The position numbers were made by a program, and so were the translations under genes. From Betaproteobacteria bacterium UBA5216 (GTDB taxonomy: Bacteria > Pseudomonadota > Gammaproteobacteria > Burkholderiales > SG8-41): DNA of 52,762 bases. A model generated the notes under the pieces. The model did not search any database, was not told the origin of the DNA, and saw nothing but the letters and a program-made list of their open reading frames with translations. Where the stretch lies: positions 1 to 52,762 of the forward strand of contig DHVE01000067.1 of the NCBI GenBank assembly GCA_002412495.1. The letters are read 5' to 3'. Positions 43,178 to 51,314 of this stretch are shown piece after piece. The number at the start of each line of letters is the position of its first letter. The stretch's first letter is position 1.

Positions 43178-43942
43178 ATGGCATATCAACATTTGCTCGT
43201 GGGCCACGACGGTAATGTCGTGATCGTGAAGCTCGCGCGTGCCGCCGCGAAAAACGCGCTCAATAAAACATTGATCGCGGAGCTGCGCGACGTGCTGGCC
43301 AAAATATCCACCGACGCCAACGCGCGCGCGCTGCTGCTCACCGGCGAAGGCGATGTATTCTGTGCGGGTGCTGATTTAAAAGAGCGCCGCGAACATCCCG
43401 GCAAGGATGCCGAGTTTCGCGCGCCGCTGTTACGGTTCTGGCACGAACTCGCGCAATTCGCCAAGCCGCTGGTGATCGCGGTCAATGGTCACGCGGCGGG
43501 CGGCGGTTTTGAATTGTCGCTGCTGGGCGATGCGGTGGTGGCATCGGACGCCGCGCAATTCTGGCTGCCCGAAGTGCAATGGGGCGGCATCCCCGGCGGC
43601 TGGGGCACGCAGCTGTTACCCCGACTGGTCGGCCCCGTGCGGGCGCGCTGGATCGTGCTCAATGGCCATCGCATCAGCGCGCGCGAGATGCTGGACATGG
43701 GCTTGGTAACGCATGTGGTCGCCGCCAGCGAGGTTCTGGACACCGCGCGCACCGTGGCAACGGAACTCGCCACGCGTCCGCTCACCGCCGTGGCCATGGC
43801 CAAGGAAGCGATACGCCAAGCGCTGAACCTGCCACTCGCCAGCGGCATAGAAGCCGAAGAGAAATTATTGCAGCAGGCCGTTGCTGCACCGGAACGGCGC
43901 GAACTGCTGGAGCGCTTTGCGCAGGGCCACCGTCCGAAGTAA
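43178..43942 (+). CDS. Enoyl-CoA hydratase/isomerase family protein
   Basis: A 254-residue crotonase-fold protein. Oxyanion-hole sequences are CAGADLKER and NGHAAGGGFELSLLGD. The two glutamates typical of hydratases are present (in GGGFELS and in WLPEVQWGGIPGGWGTQ), so hydration of an enoyl-CoA is likely. The ATG has no Shine-Dalgarno sequence; the leader is an AT-rich ATTTAAAAACAAATCC stretch. It is cotranscribed with the acyl-CoA dehydrogenase gene, giving two consecutive beta-oxidation-like steps. Confidence 0.92.
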   Translation: MAYQHLLVGHDGNVVIVKLARAAAKNALNKTLIAELRDVLAKISTDANARALLLTGEGDVFCAGADLKERREHPGKDAEFRAPLLRFWHELAQFAKPLVIAVNGHAAGGGFELSLLGDAVVASDAAQFWLPEVQWGGIPGGWGTQLLPRLVGPVRARWIVLNGHRISAREMLDMGLVTHVVAASEVLDTARTVATELATRPLTAVAMAKEAIRQALNLPLASGIEAEEKLLQQAVAAPERRELLERFAQGHRPK

Positions 43943-43963
43943 TCGGCTACGCGGGATTAGTAA

Positions 43964-45019
43964 TCAGTAAGTCGCCTTGGAGCGAAAGTAGCTGTTCCGA
44001 TCCATGCTTTTGACCTTGACGTTTTCCACGCGGTTGCCGCGCAGCACATCAAGGCTGATCTCCACGCCGGCGTTGCCCAGCTTCCAAAGCCGCGTGTAGA
44101 AATCCGCCTGGCCCTTCAGTCCGTCGCCCGAGATGCCGACGATGATGTCTCCCGCCTTGAGGCCTGCCGCGTCGGCGGGACCATCGGGCGAAGCGCGCAC
44201 CACCAGCAGATTGCCGCCGACTTCCTGGGTTGTCACGCCGAGCCAGGGGCGCGGGCGCGCGGTCGATTTGCCGTTGGCGATAAAATCCCCGATCACCGGC
44301 TTCAGTACGTCGATCGGCACGAACATATTGCCCGGCACGCCGGTGCTGCCGCTGGCCAGCGCATTACCCACGGCCAACGAACCGATGCCAAGCAGCTTGC
44401 CTTCCTTGCTGACCAGCGCCGCACCCTGCCAATTGACCGTGGCCGGCGCGGTATAAATCGCTTCATCGAGCAGATATTCCCAGTAACCGACAAACTGCCG
44501 CTTTGATACCACGTAGGCCGGCGCCACGCCGTCAAAACCGACGATCAGCACCATGTCACGTTCTTTCGCCTCGGACGACAAGCCCATGTCGATGGGTTTG
44601 ACGGGCACCGGCACCAGCGACTTGAGCAATCCGAGCCCGGTGGCATTGTCAAAGCCCAGCACGATGGCCGGGTAAACCTTGCCGTCCGCGGTATTGATTT
44701 CGACCTTTTCCGCCTCGGTGATCAGGTAACCGATGGTTAATACCAGGCCGCTGGAATCGATGACGACGCCCGTGCCTTCGCGGTTTCGCCCCAGCGTTTG
44801 GCCGCTGCGCGCATCGGCCGAGGCTTGTGCGCGCACGCGCACCACCGAGAGTGCATCCACGGTGAGTTGCGGCTTGCCGCGTGGCGCGGGAGCGGCCTGC
44901 GTGTCGCCCTGCGTTTCCCCCTGCACGCCTTGCTGCGCGTGCAGCGGCGCGGCGGCCATCAACGCCGCAACCCACACGACGGCACCCTGTTTGACGATGC
45001 GGCATATTCCTGTATTCAC
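43964..45019 (-). CDS. HtrA-like PDZ protein lacking the protease triad
   Basis: A 351-residue exported protein with a trypsin-like domain (about 75-235) and one PDZ domain (about 255-340, with GPADAAGLKAGDIIVGISG). It aligns with DegP/DegS, but all three catalytic places are changed. The usual Asn-His-Val-Val reads GYLIT, the Asp of TDLAVLK reads TGLGLLK, and the GNSGG serine segment reads NWQGAAL. It is therefore probably an inactive scaffold or chaperone, not a protease. I choose GTG 45019 with GGGAG upstream; it opens a signal peptide ending Pro-Leu-His-Ala. It diverges from the SDR gene across 270 bases. Confidence 0.88.
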   Translation of the reverse strand: MNTGICRIVKQGAVVWVAALMAAAPLHAQQGVQGETQGDTQAAPAPRGKPQLTVDALSVVRVRAQASADARSGQTLGRNREGTGVVIDSSGLVLTIGYLITEAEKVEINTADGKVYPAIVLGFDNATGLGLLKSLVPVPVKPIDMGLSSEAKERDMVLIVGFDGVAPAYVVSKRQFVGYWEYLLDEAIYTAPATVNWQGAALVSKEGKLLGIGSLAVGNALASGSTGVPGNMFVPIDVLKPVIGDFIANGKSTARPRPWLGVTTQEVGGNLLVVRASPDGPADAAGLKAGDIIVGISGDGLKGQADFYTRLWKLGNAGVEISLDVLRGNRVENVKVKSMDRNSYFRSKATY

Positions 45020-45289
45020 CCATTTCTCCCGGTGGCCATGCAAACCATTGAAGAAAAACTCCGGCGGCTGTTCATTACATTCACTACGCTTCATTCCATA
45101 CGTCCGTATCCAGCGCTCAGCCCGCGCGAAATCGCACGTTAATCGTATGCTACGACGATTCCCCGCGTTTGGTAAGTCCGGCCCTGAATCACGCTAAAAT
45201 GCGCGTGTCCCCGCTGGAACGTCTGCAGCGGGCCTACCGATTGACCCAATCATTGACCGATTCGTTCACGGACTTACAGGAGATTTCCC

Positions 45290-46063
45290 ATGGATTTAGG
45301 ATTAAAAAACAAGGTGGCTGTCATCACCGGCGGCAGCGACGGCATCGGCCGCGCCACGGCGGTGCTGCTTGCGCGCGAGGGTGCCAAGGTCGTGATCTGC
45401 GCGCGCGGACAGGAAAAGCTGGACGAAACAGCGGCCCATATCCGCAAGGAAGGTGGTGAAGTATTCGCGGTGCAAGCGGATGTCACCAGTGATGCCGACA
45501 TAAACCGCCTGTTCGACGAGACCGTGAAGAAATACGGCGGTGTTGATCTGCTGCTCAACAACGCCGGCCTGTCACAGCGCGGCAAGTTCCTTGAGATCGA
45601 CGACAAGATGTGGCAAATCGACATCGACATCAAGGTGTTCGGTGCCATTCGTTGCCTGCGCCGCGCGATTCCCGAAATGAAAAAACGCGGCGGCGGACGC
45701 ATCGTCAATATTGCCATCTCCAGCGCCAAGCAGCCCGGCGCGGGCTCGATGCCCACCTCGCTTTCACGCGCGGCGGGTTTGGTCATCACCAAATCGCTGT
45801 CGAAGGAATACGCGCCGGACAACATCCTGGTCAACGCGGTGTGCATCGGCAAAATCAAGTCGGGCCAGCACGACCGCCGCATGGTACGCGAGAAAATCAG
45901 CCCGGAGAAATATTACAACGACAACTCGAAAGACATCCCCATGGCGCGCTTCGGCGAAGCGGAGGAAGCCGCCAGCGCGATCGTGTTTTTCATGTCGTCG
46001 ATGGGAAGTTACGTCACCGGTTCCAGCCTGAACCTCGATGGCGGCACGTCGGGCGTGCTGTAA
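45290..46063 (+). CDS. SDR-family oxidoreductase, atypical active site
   Basis: A 257-residue short-chain dehydrogenase/reductase. The NAD(P)-binding motif is TGGSDGIG, with NNAG later. Serine is kept in IAISSAKQPG, but the Tyr-x-x-x-Lys place reads SMPTSLSRAAGLV, giving Thr and Arg. It begins MDLGLKNKVAVIT, very like the SDR at 12410-13192 (MDLGIRDKKAIVC), and the two probably belong to one subfamily. CAGGAGA precedes the ATG. A strong terminator follows. The function is unassigned. Confidence 0.9.
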   Translation: MDLGLKNKVAVITGGSDGIGRATAVLLAREGAKVVICARGQEKLDETAAHIRKEGGEVFAVQADVTSDADINRLFDETVKKYGGVDLLLNNAGLSQRGKFLEIDDKMWQIDIDIKVFGAIRCLRRAIPEMKKRGGGRIVNIAISSAKQPGAGSMPTSLSRAAGLVITKSLSKEYAPDNILVNAVCIGKIKSGQHDRRMVREKISPEKYYNDNSKDIPMARFGEAEEAASAIVFFMSSMGSYVTGSSLNLDGGTSGVL

Positions 46064-46088
46064 CCCGATAAAGGCAGGGCATCAAACG

Positions 46089-46122
46089 CGGAGCGGCACG
46101 CGAAGTGCCGCTCCGTTTTTTT
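46089..46122 (+). terminator. Rho-independent terminator after SDR gene
   Basis: CGGAGCGGCAC pairs perfectly with GTGCCGCTCCG around a GCGAA loop, followed by seven T (46116-46122). It is 26 bases after the stop. Confidence 0.9.
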
Positions 46123-46142
46123 GGGTATCGCGCCGCGGCCGG

Positions 46143-46886
46143 CTACACAACCACCAGCGCATCCAGGTAATGCGCGATCAACTGCCGCGTGCGGTCGTCA
46201 AGTCCGCTGAACTCGCAGCCCACGCGGGTAACCGCTTGCCCGTCCGCGGATTGCATCGGCATCTGATGCTGCACCGTTAAATCGACCTTGATCGCGCCCA
46301 CGCCCGGCAATGCGATCATGCAGTTTTTCAGTACCTCGCCCTGCTCCAGTTGCACGCCGGCATCGCAATTGAACATGCCGACACCGCCCATGCTCAGATC
46401 GGTGACCTGCGCGTCGCATTCGATAAACCCGAGATTGAGCGTGATCGTCAGTCCCGCAACCTTATGCCGCTCGTCCCGCCGCCGCTGAAAACGCCACATG
46501 AATTCGGGTATATCCAGCCCCACCACCTTGATGCCATCCAGATCGACGAGCGTGCCCCTGCCGCTTTGAAACTGGATTTTGGAATCTTCGTGCACGCACG
46601 CCAGCATGATGGTCTCGGCGTCGCCGCCGTTGATAAGGCTTTGCCAATCGTCCGGGCACTCGAACAGCAGCATGTTATTGGGTTCGTCCACATAGATCAG
46701 AGACGTGACCGTGACATGCTCGGTATGCAGAAAACTGATCGACATCAGCGTGCCGGCGGACACCGCGCCATTGAGCAATCGCAGCACCTCGTGCCGGGAA
46801 CGAACCAGAAATTCCGGTGCTTCCAGATCCGTGGCGGGCATCATTTTTTCCATCGTCTCCTGTTTCAGCGCCTGGGCATTCATCAT
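46143..46886 (-). CDS. ycgR: YcgR-like flagellar brake protein, PilZ domain
   Basis: A 247-residue two-domain cytoplasmic protein. The N-terminal YcgR domain (about 25-135) is followed by a PilZ domain whose c-di-GMP motifs are visible: an arginine-rich FQRRRDERHKV (RxxxR type) and DLSMGGVG (D/NxSxxG). Such proteins slow flagellar rotation when c-di-GMP is high. A GAGGAGA ribosome site precedes the ATG pair at 46886/46883. No flagellar genes are in the window, so the target motor is inferred from the family only. Confidence 0.88.
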   Translation of the reverse strand: MMNAQALKQETMEKMMPATDLEAPEFLVRSRHEVLRLLNGAVSAGTLMSISFLHTEHVTVTSLIYVDEPNNMLLFECPDDWQSLINGGDAETIMLACVHEDSKIQFQSGRGTLVDLDGIKVVGLDIPEFMWRFQRRRDERHKVAGLTITLNLGFIECDAQVTDLSMGGVGMFNCDAGVQLEQGEVLKNCMIALPGVGAIKVDLTVQHQMPMQSADGQAVTRVGCEFSGLDDRTRQLIAHYLDALVVV

Positions 46887-47081
46887 GTCCGTCTCCTCTC
46901 ACATCACTCCGCACTTTTCACGTTTTACGATTGCATGTGGAGCCTATTGTAGGCACGCAGGGCGATGCGTAGACGCCGTTTATCGCCGACGAACGGAAAA
47001 TCTGCGGTCAACTGTGCAATATTTCACGGCTGGGCGCGGTGCCGCACCGCCGTTCCACAGCTACGCCGCCGCGCGGATCCG

Positions 47082-48011
47082 TTACCGCGTCGCACGCGGC
47101 AGCAAGCCCGGGATATTCAGTTTGATGACTTCCTGCACGACCTTGTCGAGTTCGGCGGGTTCAATCGCCATGCGCGGCGGGCGCAAGCTGCCGCCCGGCA
47201 ACCCGAACGCATTCATCAGCGGTTTCATCGCGCGCATGGCGCTGCCGCCGTAGCGCTTGTTGAGCGTCGTCAGCCGCATGACCCGGCTGTAGGATTCACG
47301 GAGACGGGCGTAGTCCTTGTCCCGCCACGCCGAGATGACGGCGGGGAACATGTCCGGCATCAGATTGCCTTCGCCGCCCATGAAACCGTTGCCGCCCAAC
47401 CCCAGCACGGTTAGCGCGTTGGCGGGGCCGGCGGCATGCACCTCGATTCGGTCGCCGACTCTGGCAATAAGCTCGGCAATGTAGCCTGAATCCGGGCCGC
47501 TGTAAGCGATGCCGGCGATGTGCGCATATCGTTCGACCAGGCGCTCGACCAGATCAATGGGCAAAAAGTAACCGGCGGCGCGGTGACTCGATAAATACAG
47601 CGGCAGCGACGTGGATTCAATGACGGTCCGATAGTAGTGTTCCATTTCAGGCAACGTTGGCGCCGAACCGTGGCCGATCTCGATTGAACAGACTTGAGCG
47701 GCATCCACTTTCGCGCGTCCGGCGGCGCGCAGGAACTCCACCATCTCGCCTGCCACGCGCGGCTCGCACCCCATCGCGCGCACGGGCACCTTACCCTTCA
47801 ATTCCTCGACGGCGATTTCCAAAACCCGGTCTCGCTCATCAGGCGTGAAGGCATAGGCTTCGCTGCTGCCGCTGCCCGCGACGTATACGCAAACGCCCGC
47901 CGCGCGCAGGCGCCCCAGTTGTAGCCTCAGTGCGGCTTCGTCCAGCCGGCCATCGGCGTCGAAGGGCGTGATGCTGATAATGACCGTGCTTAGTTTTTTT
48001 TCCATTGCCAT
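47082..48011 (-). CDS. DapA-family protein lacking the Schiff-base lysine
   Basis: A 309-residue TIM-barrel protein of the dihydrodipicolinate synthase family. The fold is plain (VAGSGSSEAYAFTPDER resembles the GTTGE loop region), but the Schiff-base lysine place reads HIAGIAYSGPDS, putting Ala169 where GIK normally occurs, and the Tyr-Asn-x-Pro place reads LYLSSHRAAG. Class I aldolase chemistry by the usual route is therefore unlikely. The first ATG (48011) is only 2 bases from GGGAG, and the ATG at 48005 has better spacing. It lies 22 bases downstream of a Bug gene, probably one operon. Confidence 0.86.
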   Translation of the reverse strand: MAMEKKLSTVIISITPFDADGRLDEAALRLQLGRLRAAGVCVYVAGSGSSEAYAFTPDERDRVLEIAVEELKGKVPVRAMGCEPRVAGEMVEFLRAAGRAKVDAAQVCSIEIGHGSAPTLPEMEHYYRTVIESTSLPLYLSSHRAAGYFLPIDLVERLVERYAHIAGIAYSGPDSGYIAELIARVGDRIEVHAAGPANALTVLGLGGNGFMGGEGNLMPDMFPAVISAWRDKDYARLRESYSRVMRLTTLNKRYGGSAMRAMKPLMNAFGLPGGSLRPPRMAIEPAELDKVVQEVIKLNIPGLLPRATR

Positions 48012-48033
48012 TACTCCCGCCTGTGAGTGGCCC

Positions 48034-49059
48034 CTACTCGGCGCGTATGCCCGCCGCCTTGAGCGTTTTTCCGACGCGCTCCATTTCCGATTTCATCGTG
48101 GCCGCGAGTTGCGCCGGCGTGCTGCCCACCGGCTCGATGCCGACGTTGTTGAATTCCGCCTTCACATCCGACAGCGCAAGCACGCGCACAATTTCATGAT
48201 TAAGCCGGTGGATGACGGTTGGCGGTGTTTTCGCCGGCGCCAGCAGGGCGAAGTGGGCCACCGATTCATAGCCGGGCAACCCGGTCGCCGCGATGGTTGG
48301 CAAATCGGGAAACAGCGCGGAACGGTGCGCCGCGGTAATCGCCAGCGCGCGCAGGCGATTGGATTTCAGATGCGGCGCCACCGTGCCCGCCGTTGGAAAC
48401 ATCAACTGAACCTGCCCGGAAACCAGCGCGATGAGCGCCGGCGAGCCGCCCTTGTACGGCACATAAGTCATGTCGAGACCGGCCATGAACTTGAATACCT
48501 CGGCGGCGATATGAATGATGCCGCCGGACGCCCCCGCATAATTGAGCTGCCCTGGCCGGGCTTTCGCCAGCACGATCAGATCGCGGGCGGATTTCACCGG
48601 CAGCGACGGATGAACAACCAGAACACAGGGGGAGCTCGTCGCCGTGGTGATCGGGGAAAAATCCGCGACTGGATCGTACGGCACCTGCGTGCGCATGAAC
48701 GGGAGGATCCACAAATTGTTGCCGTAAAGCAGCAGCGTGTGACCGTCGGGCTGTGCCTTGCCAACAATCTGCGCCGAAACAACCACGCTGCCGCCCCGGT
48801 TCTCCACAATCACCGGTTTACCCAGCGCCGGCGTGATACCTTGCGCGATAATACGCGCCGCAAAATCGTTGCCGCCGCCGATCTCGGCGGTAACAATGCG
48901 TATGGCCTTGGACGGAAACTCCTGGGCCGATGCGCCGGGCGTGGCCAATGTAGTCAACGCGACCAGTGCCCCCGCGAACAGCGCGACCAGCGCAGCCGCG
49001 ATGCCTCTATTAATCAAGCAATTCTTGCCCGGCAATTCACGGTGCGGTTCGTAGCGCAT
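48034..49059 (-). CDS. Bug/TctC-family receptor beside DapA-like gene
   Basis: A receptor of up to 341 residues. The first ATG (49059) adds about 15 polar residues before LINRGIAAALVALFAGALVA; a TTG codon at that Leu is an alternative start. Motifs are VTAEIGGGNDFAARII, VIVENRGGSVVVSAQ (lacking the usual Gly-Gly after the Arg-Gly-Gly) and QPDGHTLLLYGNNLWILPF. These are close to the Bug at 5002-5967, so both may bind the same ligand class. It is 82 bases downstream of the tRNA-Thr gene on the same strand. Confidence 0.91.
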   Translation of the reverse strand: MRYEPHRELPGKNCLINRGIAAALVALFAGALVALTTLATPGASAQEFPSKAIRIVTAEIGGGNDFAARIIAQGITPALGKPVIVENRGGSVVVSAQIVGKAQPDGHTLLLYGNNLWILPFMRTQVPYDPVADFSPITTATSSPCVLVVHPSLPVKSARDLIVLAKARPGQLNYAGASGGIIHIAAEVFKFMAGLDMTYVPYKGGSPALIALVSGQVQLMFPTAGTVAPHLKSNRLRALAITAAHRSALFPDLPTIAATGLPGYESVAHFALLAPAKTPPTVIHRLNHEIVRVLALSDVKAEFNNVGIEPVGSTPAQLAATMKSEMERVGKTLKAAGIRAE

Positions 49060-49141
49060 GGATGGTTTTCGCGGCTGTCGCTACCGTCGCTACTGTCGCC
49101 GTGGGGTTTCCGCCGATTGCCGTGCATGCCCGCGAAAAAAT

Positions 49142-49217
49142 TGGTGCCGTTGGAGGGAATCGAACCCCCGACCTGACGCTTACGAAGCGCCTGCTCTACC
49201 AGCTGAGCTACAACGGC
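49142..49217 (-). tRNA. tRNA-Thr(CGT)
   Basis: A complete 76-base cloverleaf on the minus strand. The acceptor stem GCCGTTG pairs with CAACGGC, the D-arm contains AGCTCAGCTGGTAGAGC, the anticodon loop is TTCGTAA with anticodon CGT (reads ACG, threonine) on a GGCGC/GCGTC stem, and the T-arm is GGGGGTTCGATTCCCTC. The discriminator is A and CCA is encoded in the gene (49142-49144). It lies between pyrD and a Bug gene. I see no direct repeat of its 3' end in the window, so there is no evidence of an integrated element here. Confidence 0.95.
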
Positions 49218-49297
49218 CTGAAACGATGGATACCGACGGGTATCATTGGATATCGAAGTGCAGGAGCGCATTTTATCACAAGCGCCGTGGTTGGCAC

Positions 49298-50368
49298 TTA
49301 TGAGCGGTGATTCGCGCCCACCGCATCAGTGACGGATTTAAAACCATCGGCGCGCAGGCACTGCGCCAGATCGGCCTTGATGCGCGCCACCCGTTCCGGG
49401 CCATGGAACACCAGCGCGGAATACAGTTGCACCAACGATGCGCCCGCGCGAATTTTTGCATAGGCATCGGCGCCGCTCGCCACGCCGCCGCAACCGATGA
49501 TGGGAATTTTTCCGCCGGTGAGACGGTACATGTCGGACAGGCATTTCGTCGCCAGCGTGAATAACGGCGCGCCGGACAATCCGCCCGTTTCATTCGCGTG
49601 GCCGCTGTGCAACGGCGGTCGTGTCACCGTGGTATTGCCGACGATCAGACCATCGATTTTGGTGGCCAGCGCCACCTCGGCGATATCCTGCAACTGCGCT
49701 TCATCCAGGTCGGGGCCCACTTTCGCCAGCAGCGGCGGCAATCGCGCCTTGTCGGGCGCGTACTTCTGACGTGCCTCGAGCACGCGCAAAATCAATGACT
49801 CGATTTCCGCGCGCGCCTGCAAACTGCGCAGCCCCGGCGTGTTGGGCGATGACACATTGCACACCAGGTAATCCGCCAGCCCGCATACGGCCGCGATGCC
49901 GGTGGCGTAGTCAGCGGCGGCGTCGGGCGCGTCGCGATTCTTGCCAACGTTGGCGCCGACGATACCGGCGCCGCCTGATTGTTTGCGCTCGCGCAGCCGC
50001 GCGGCGAAGTGCTCCAGCCCCTTGCTGTTGAAACCAAACCGGTTGATCACGGCCTGATCTTCATCGAGCCGAAACAGACGCGGCTTTGGATTGCCCGGCT
50101 GCGGCAATGGCGTCACGCTGCCCGCCTCGACAAAACCAAAACCGAACGCGAGCATGGCGTCCATCACCTCGGCGTCTTTGTCGAAGCCCGCCGCCAATCC
50201 TATGGGGTTCGGAAACGACAGATGCCAAACACGCGTGGCAAGCAATGGATCATCGACGTCGTGACTGCGTCCGGCAAGTCCGTGCTTCAGCGCCCAGATC
50301 GCCACGCCGTGCGCGGTTTCGGGCGCCATCAGATGCAAAAAAGGTTTCGCCAGGGCGTACGAGGGCAT
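49298..50368 (-). CDS. pyrD: Dihydroorotate dehydrogenase (quinone), class 2
   Basis: A 356-residue membrane-associated flavoenzyme oxidising dihydroorotate to orotate in pyrimidine synthesis, with quinone as acceptor. The N-terminal helical extension (MPSYALAKPFLHLMAPETAH) marks class 2. FMN and active-site motifs include GLAAGFDKDAEVMDAML, FGFVEAGSVTPLPQPGN, the catalytic Ser in NVSSPNTPGLR, and the late IIGCGGVASGADAY. The start lacks a Shine-Dalgarno sequence and sits after an AT-rich AATAAAAACATATAGTTAAG leader. It lies 38 bases downstream of pyrE. Confidence 0.96.
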   Translation of the reverse strand: MPSYALAKPFLHLMAPETAHGVAIWALKHGLAGRSHDVDDPLLATRVWHLSFPNPIGLAAGFDKDAEVMDAMLAFGFGFVEAGSVTPLPQPGNPKPRLFRLDEDQAVINRFGFNSKGLEHFAARLRERKQSGGAGIVGANVGKNRDAPDAAADYATGIAAVCGLADYLVCNVSSPNTPGLRSLQARAEIESLILRVLEARQKYAPDKARLPPLLAKVGPDLDEAQLQDIAEVALATKIDGLIVGNTTVTRPPLHSGHANETGGLSGAPLFTLATKCLSDMYRLTGGKIPIIGCGGVASGADAYAKIRAGASLVQLYSALVFHGPERVARIKADLAQCLRADGFKSVTDAVGANHRS

Positions 50369-50406
50369 TGACTTAACTATATGTTTTTATTGAATTTTTT
50401 AAAACC

Positions 50407-51108
50407 CTACTCGCCAGCCGCGCCCGCCGTGCCGCCATGCGCTTTTGACCAGCCGCGCGGGTCATGAATGAATTTTTCCACCTCGGCGAGCATCTTGCCA
50501 TCAAAGGTGTTGGCCGCTTTTGCCACCGCGAGCACATCCTGCCACGTCGCGAGCGCGTGCATGGTCACACCCATGTCATCGAGCAGCTTCGCGCCTTCGG
50601 GGAAAATGTTGTAATAAAAATTTACAAACACATGATTGCATGTGGTGCCCGCCGCCCGCAACGCCTTGCAGAAATTGACCTTGCTGCCGCCGTCGGTCGC
50701 AAGGTCTTCCACCAGCAACACGCGCTGCCCTTCGGTGACGACCCCTTCGATCTGCGCGTTGCGGCCAAAGCCCTTGGCTTTTTTGCGCACGTATTGCATC
50801 GGCAGCATCATGCGATCGGCAAACCATGCGGCGTACGGAATGCCCGCGGTTTCGCCGCCCGCCACGGCGTCGAATTGCTCAAAGCCAACATCGCGATGAA
50901 TCGTCGCCACGCCAAAATCGGTCAGCGTTTGCCGCACGCGCGGAAACGAAATCAGCCGACGGCAATCGGTATACACCGGACTCGCGAGGCCGGAGGTATA
51001 GATATAGGGTTTATCCTCCATGAACTTCACCGCATCGACCTCGATCAGCATTTTCGCCGTGAGTTCGGCCATCACTTTTTTGTCGGGAAATCCGATTCCG
51101 TGCGCCAT
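50407..51108 (-). CDS. pyrE: Orotate phosphoribosyltransferase
   Basis: A 233-residue enzyme joining orotate to PRPP to form OMP. The PRPP-binding motif reads VLLVEDLATDGGSK, with the catalytic-loop region YVRKKAKGFGRNAQIEG before it and IYTSGLASPVYTDCRRLIS in the hood. The C-terminal tail is about 20 residues longer than in short family members. AAAGGA precedes the ATG. It is followed by pyrD, so two consecutive steps of pyrimidine synthesis are coupled in one transcript, although the steps run in the reverse of gene order. Confidence 0.93.
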   Translation of the reverse strand: MAHGIGFPDKKVMAELTAKMLIEVDAVKFMEDKPYIYTSGLASPVYTDCRRLISFPRVRQTLTDFGVATIHRDVGFEQFDAVAGGETAGIPYAAWFADRMMLPMQYVRKKAKGFGRNAQIEGVVTEGQRVLLVEDLATDGGSKVNFCKALRAAGTTCNHVFVNFYYNIFPEGAKLLDDMGVTMHALATWQDVLAVAKAANTFDGKMLAEVEKFIHDPRGWSKAHGGTAGAAGE

Positions 51109-51314
51109 ACTGGTATCCTTTGCCTGAATTACTGTTTCGTTTTTATTGCGAGACCACCCGCGGTTGGAGCACGAACTCTAGCATTCCCTCGCGCGCAAGG
51201 CGATAGGCCGTCGCGGGCCCGTGGTGAGATTCGCGGGCTTCGTGTGATTATGGCCGCCCGGCTATCGAGTAAAATGTTCGCACCCCCCTCTGTTTAACCC
51301 AAGGAGACTTCACC

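Noticed and set aside
47968..49176. A 402-codon plus-strand frame across a Bug gene and into the tRNA
   Set aside because: It is antisense to a receptor with clear family motifs and runs into the tRNA-Thr gene, so it is a compositional shadow.
49142..49217. tRNA as an attachment site for an integrated element
   Set aside because: I found no direct repeat of the tRNA 3' end, no integrase gene and no composition shift next to it.
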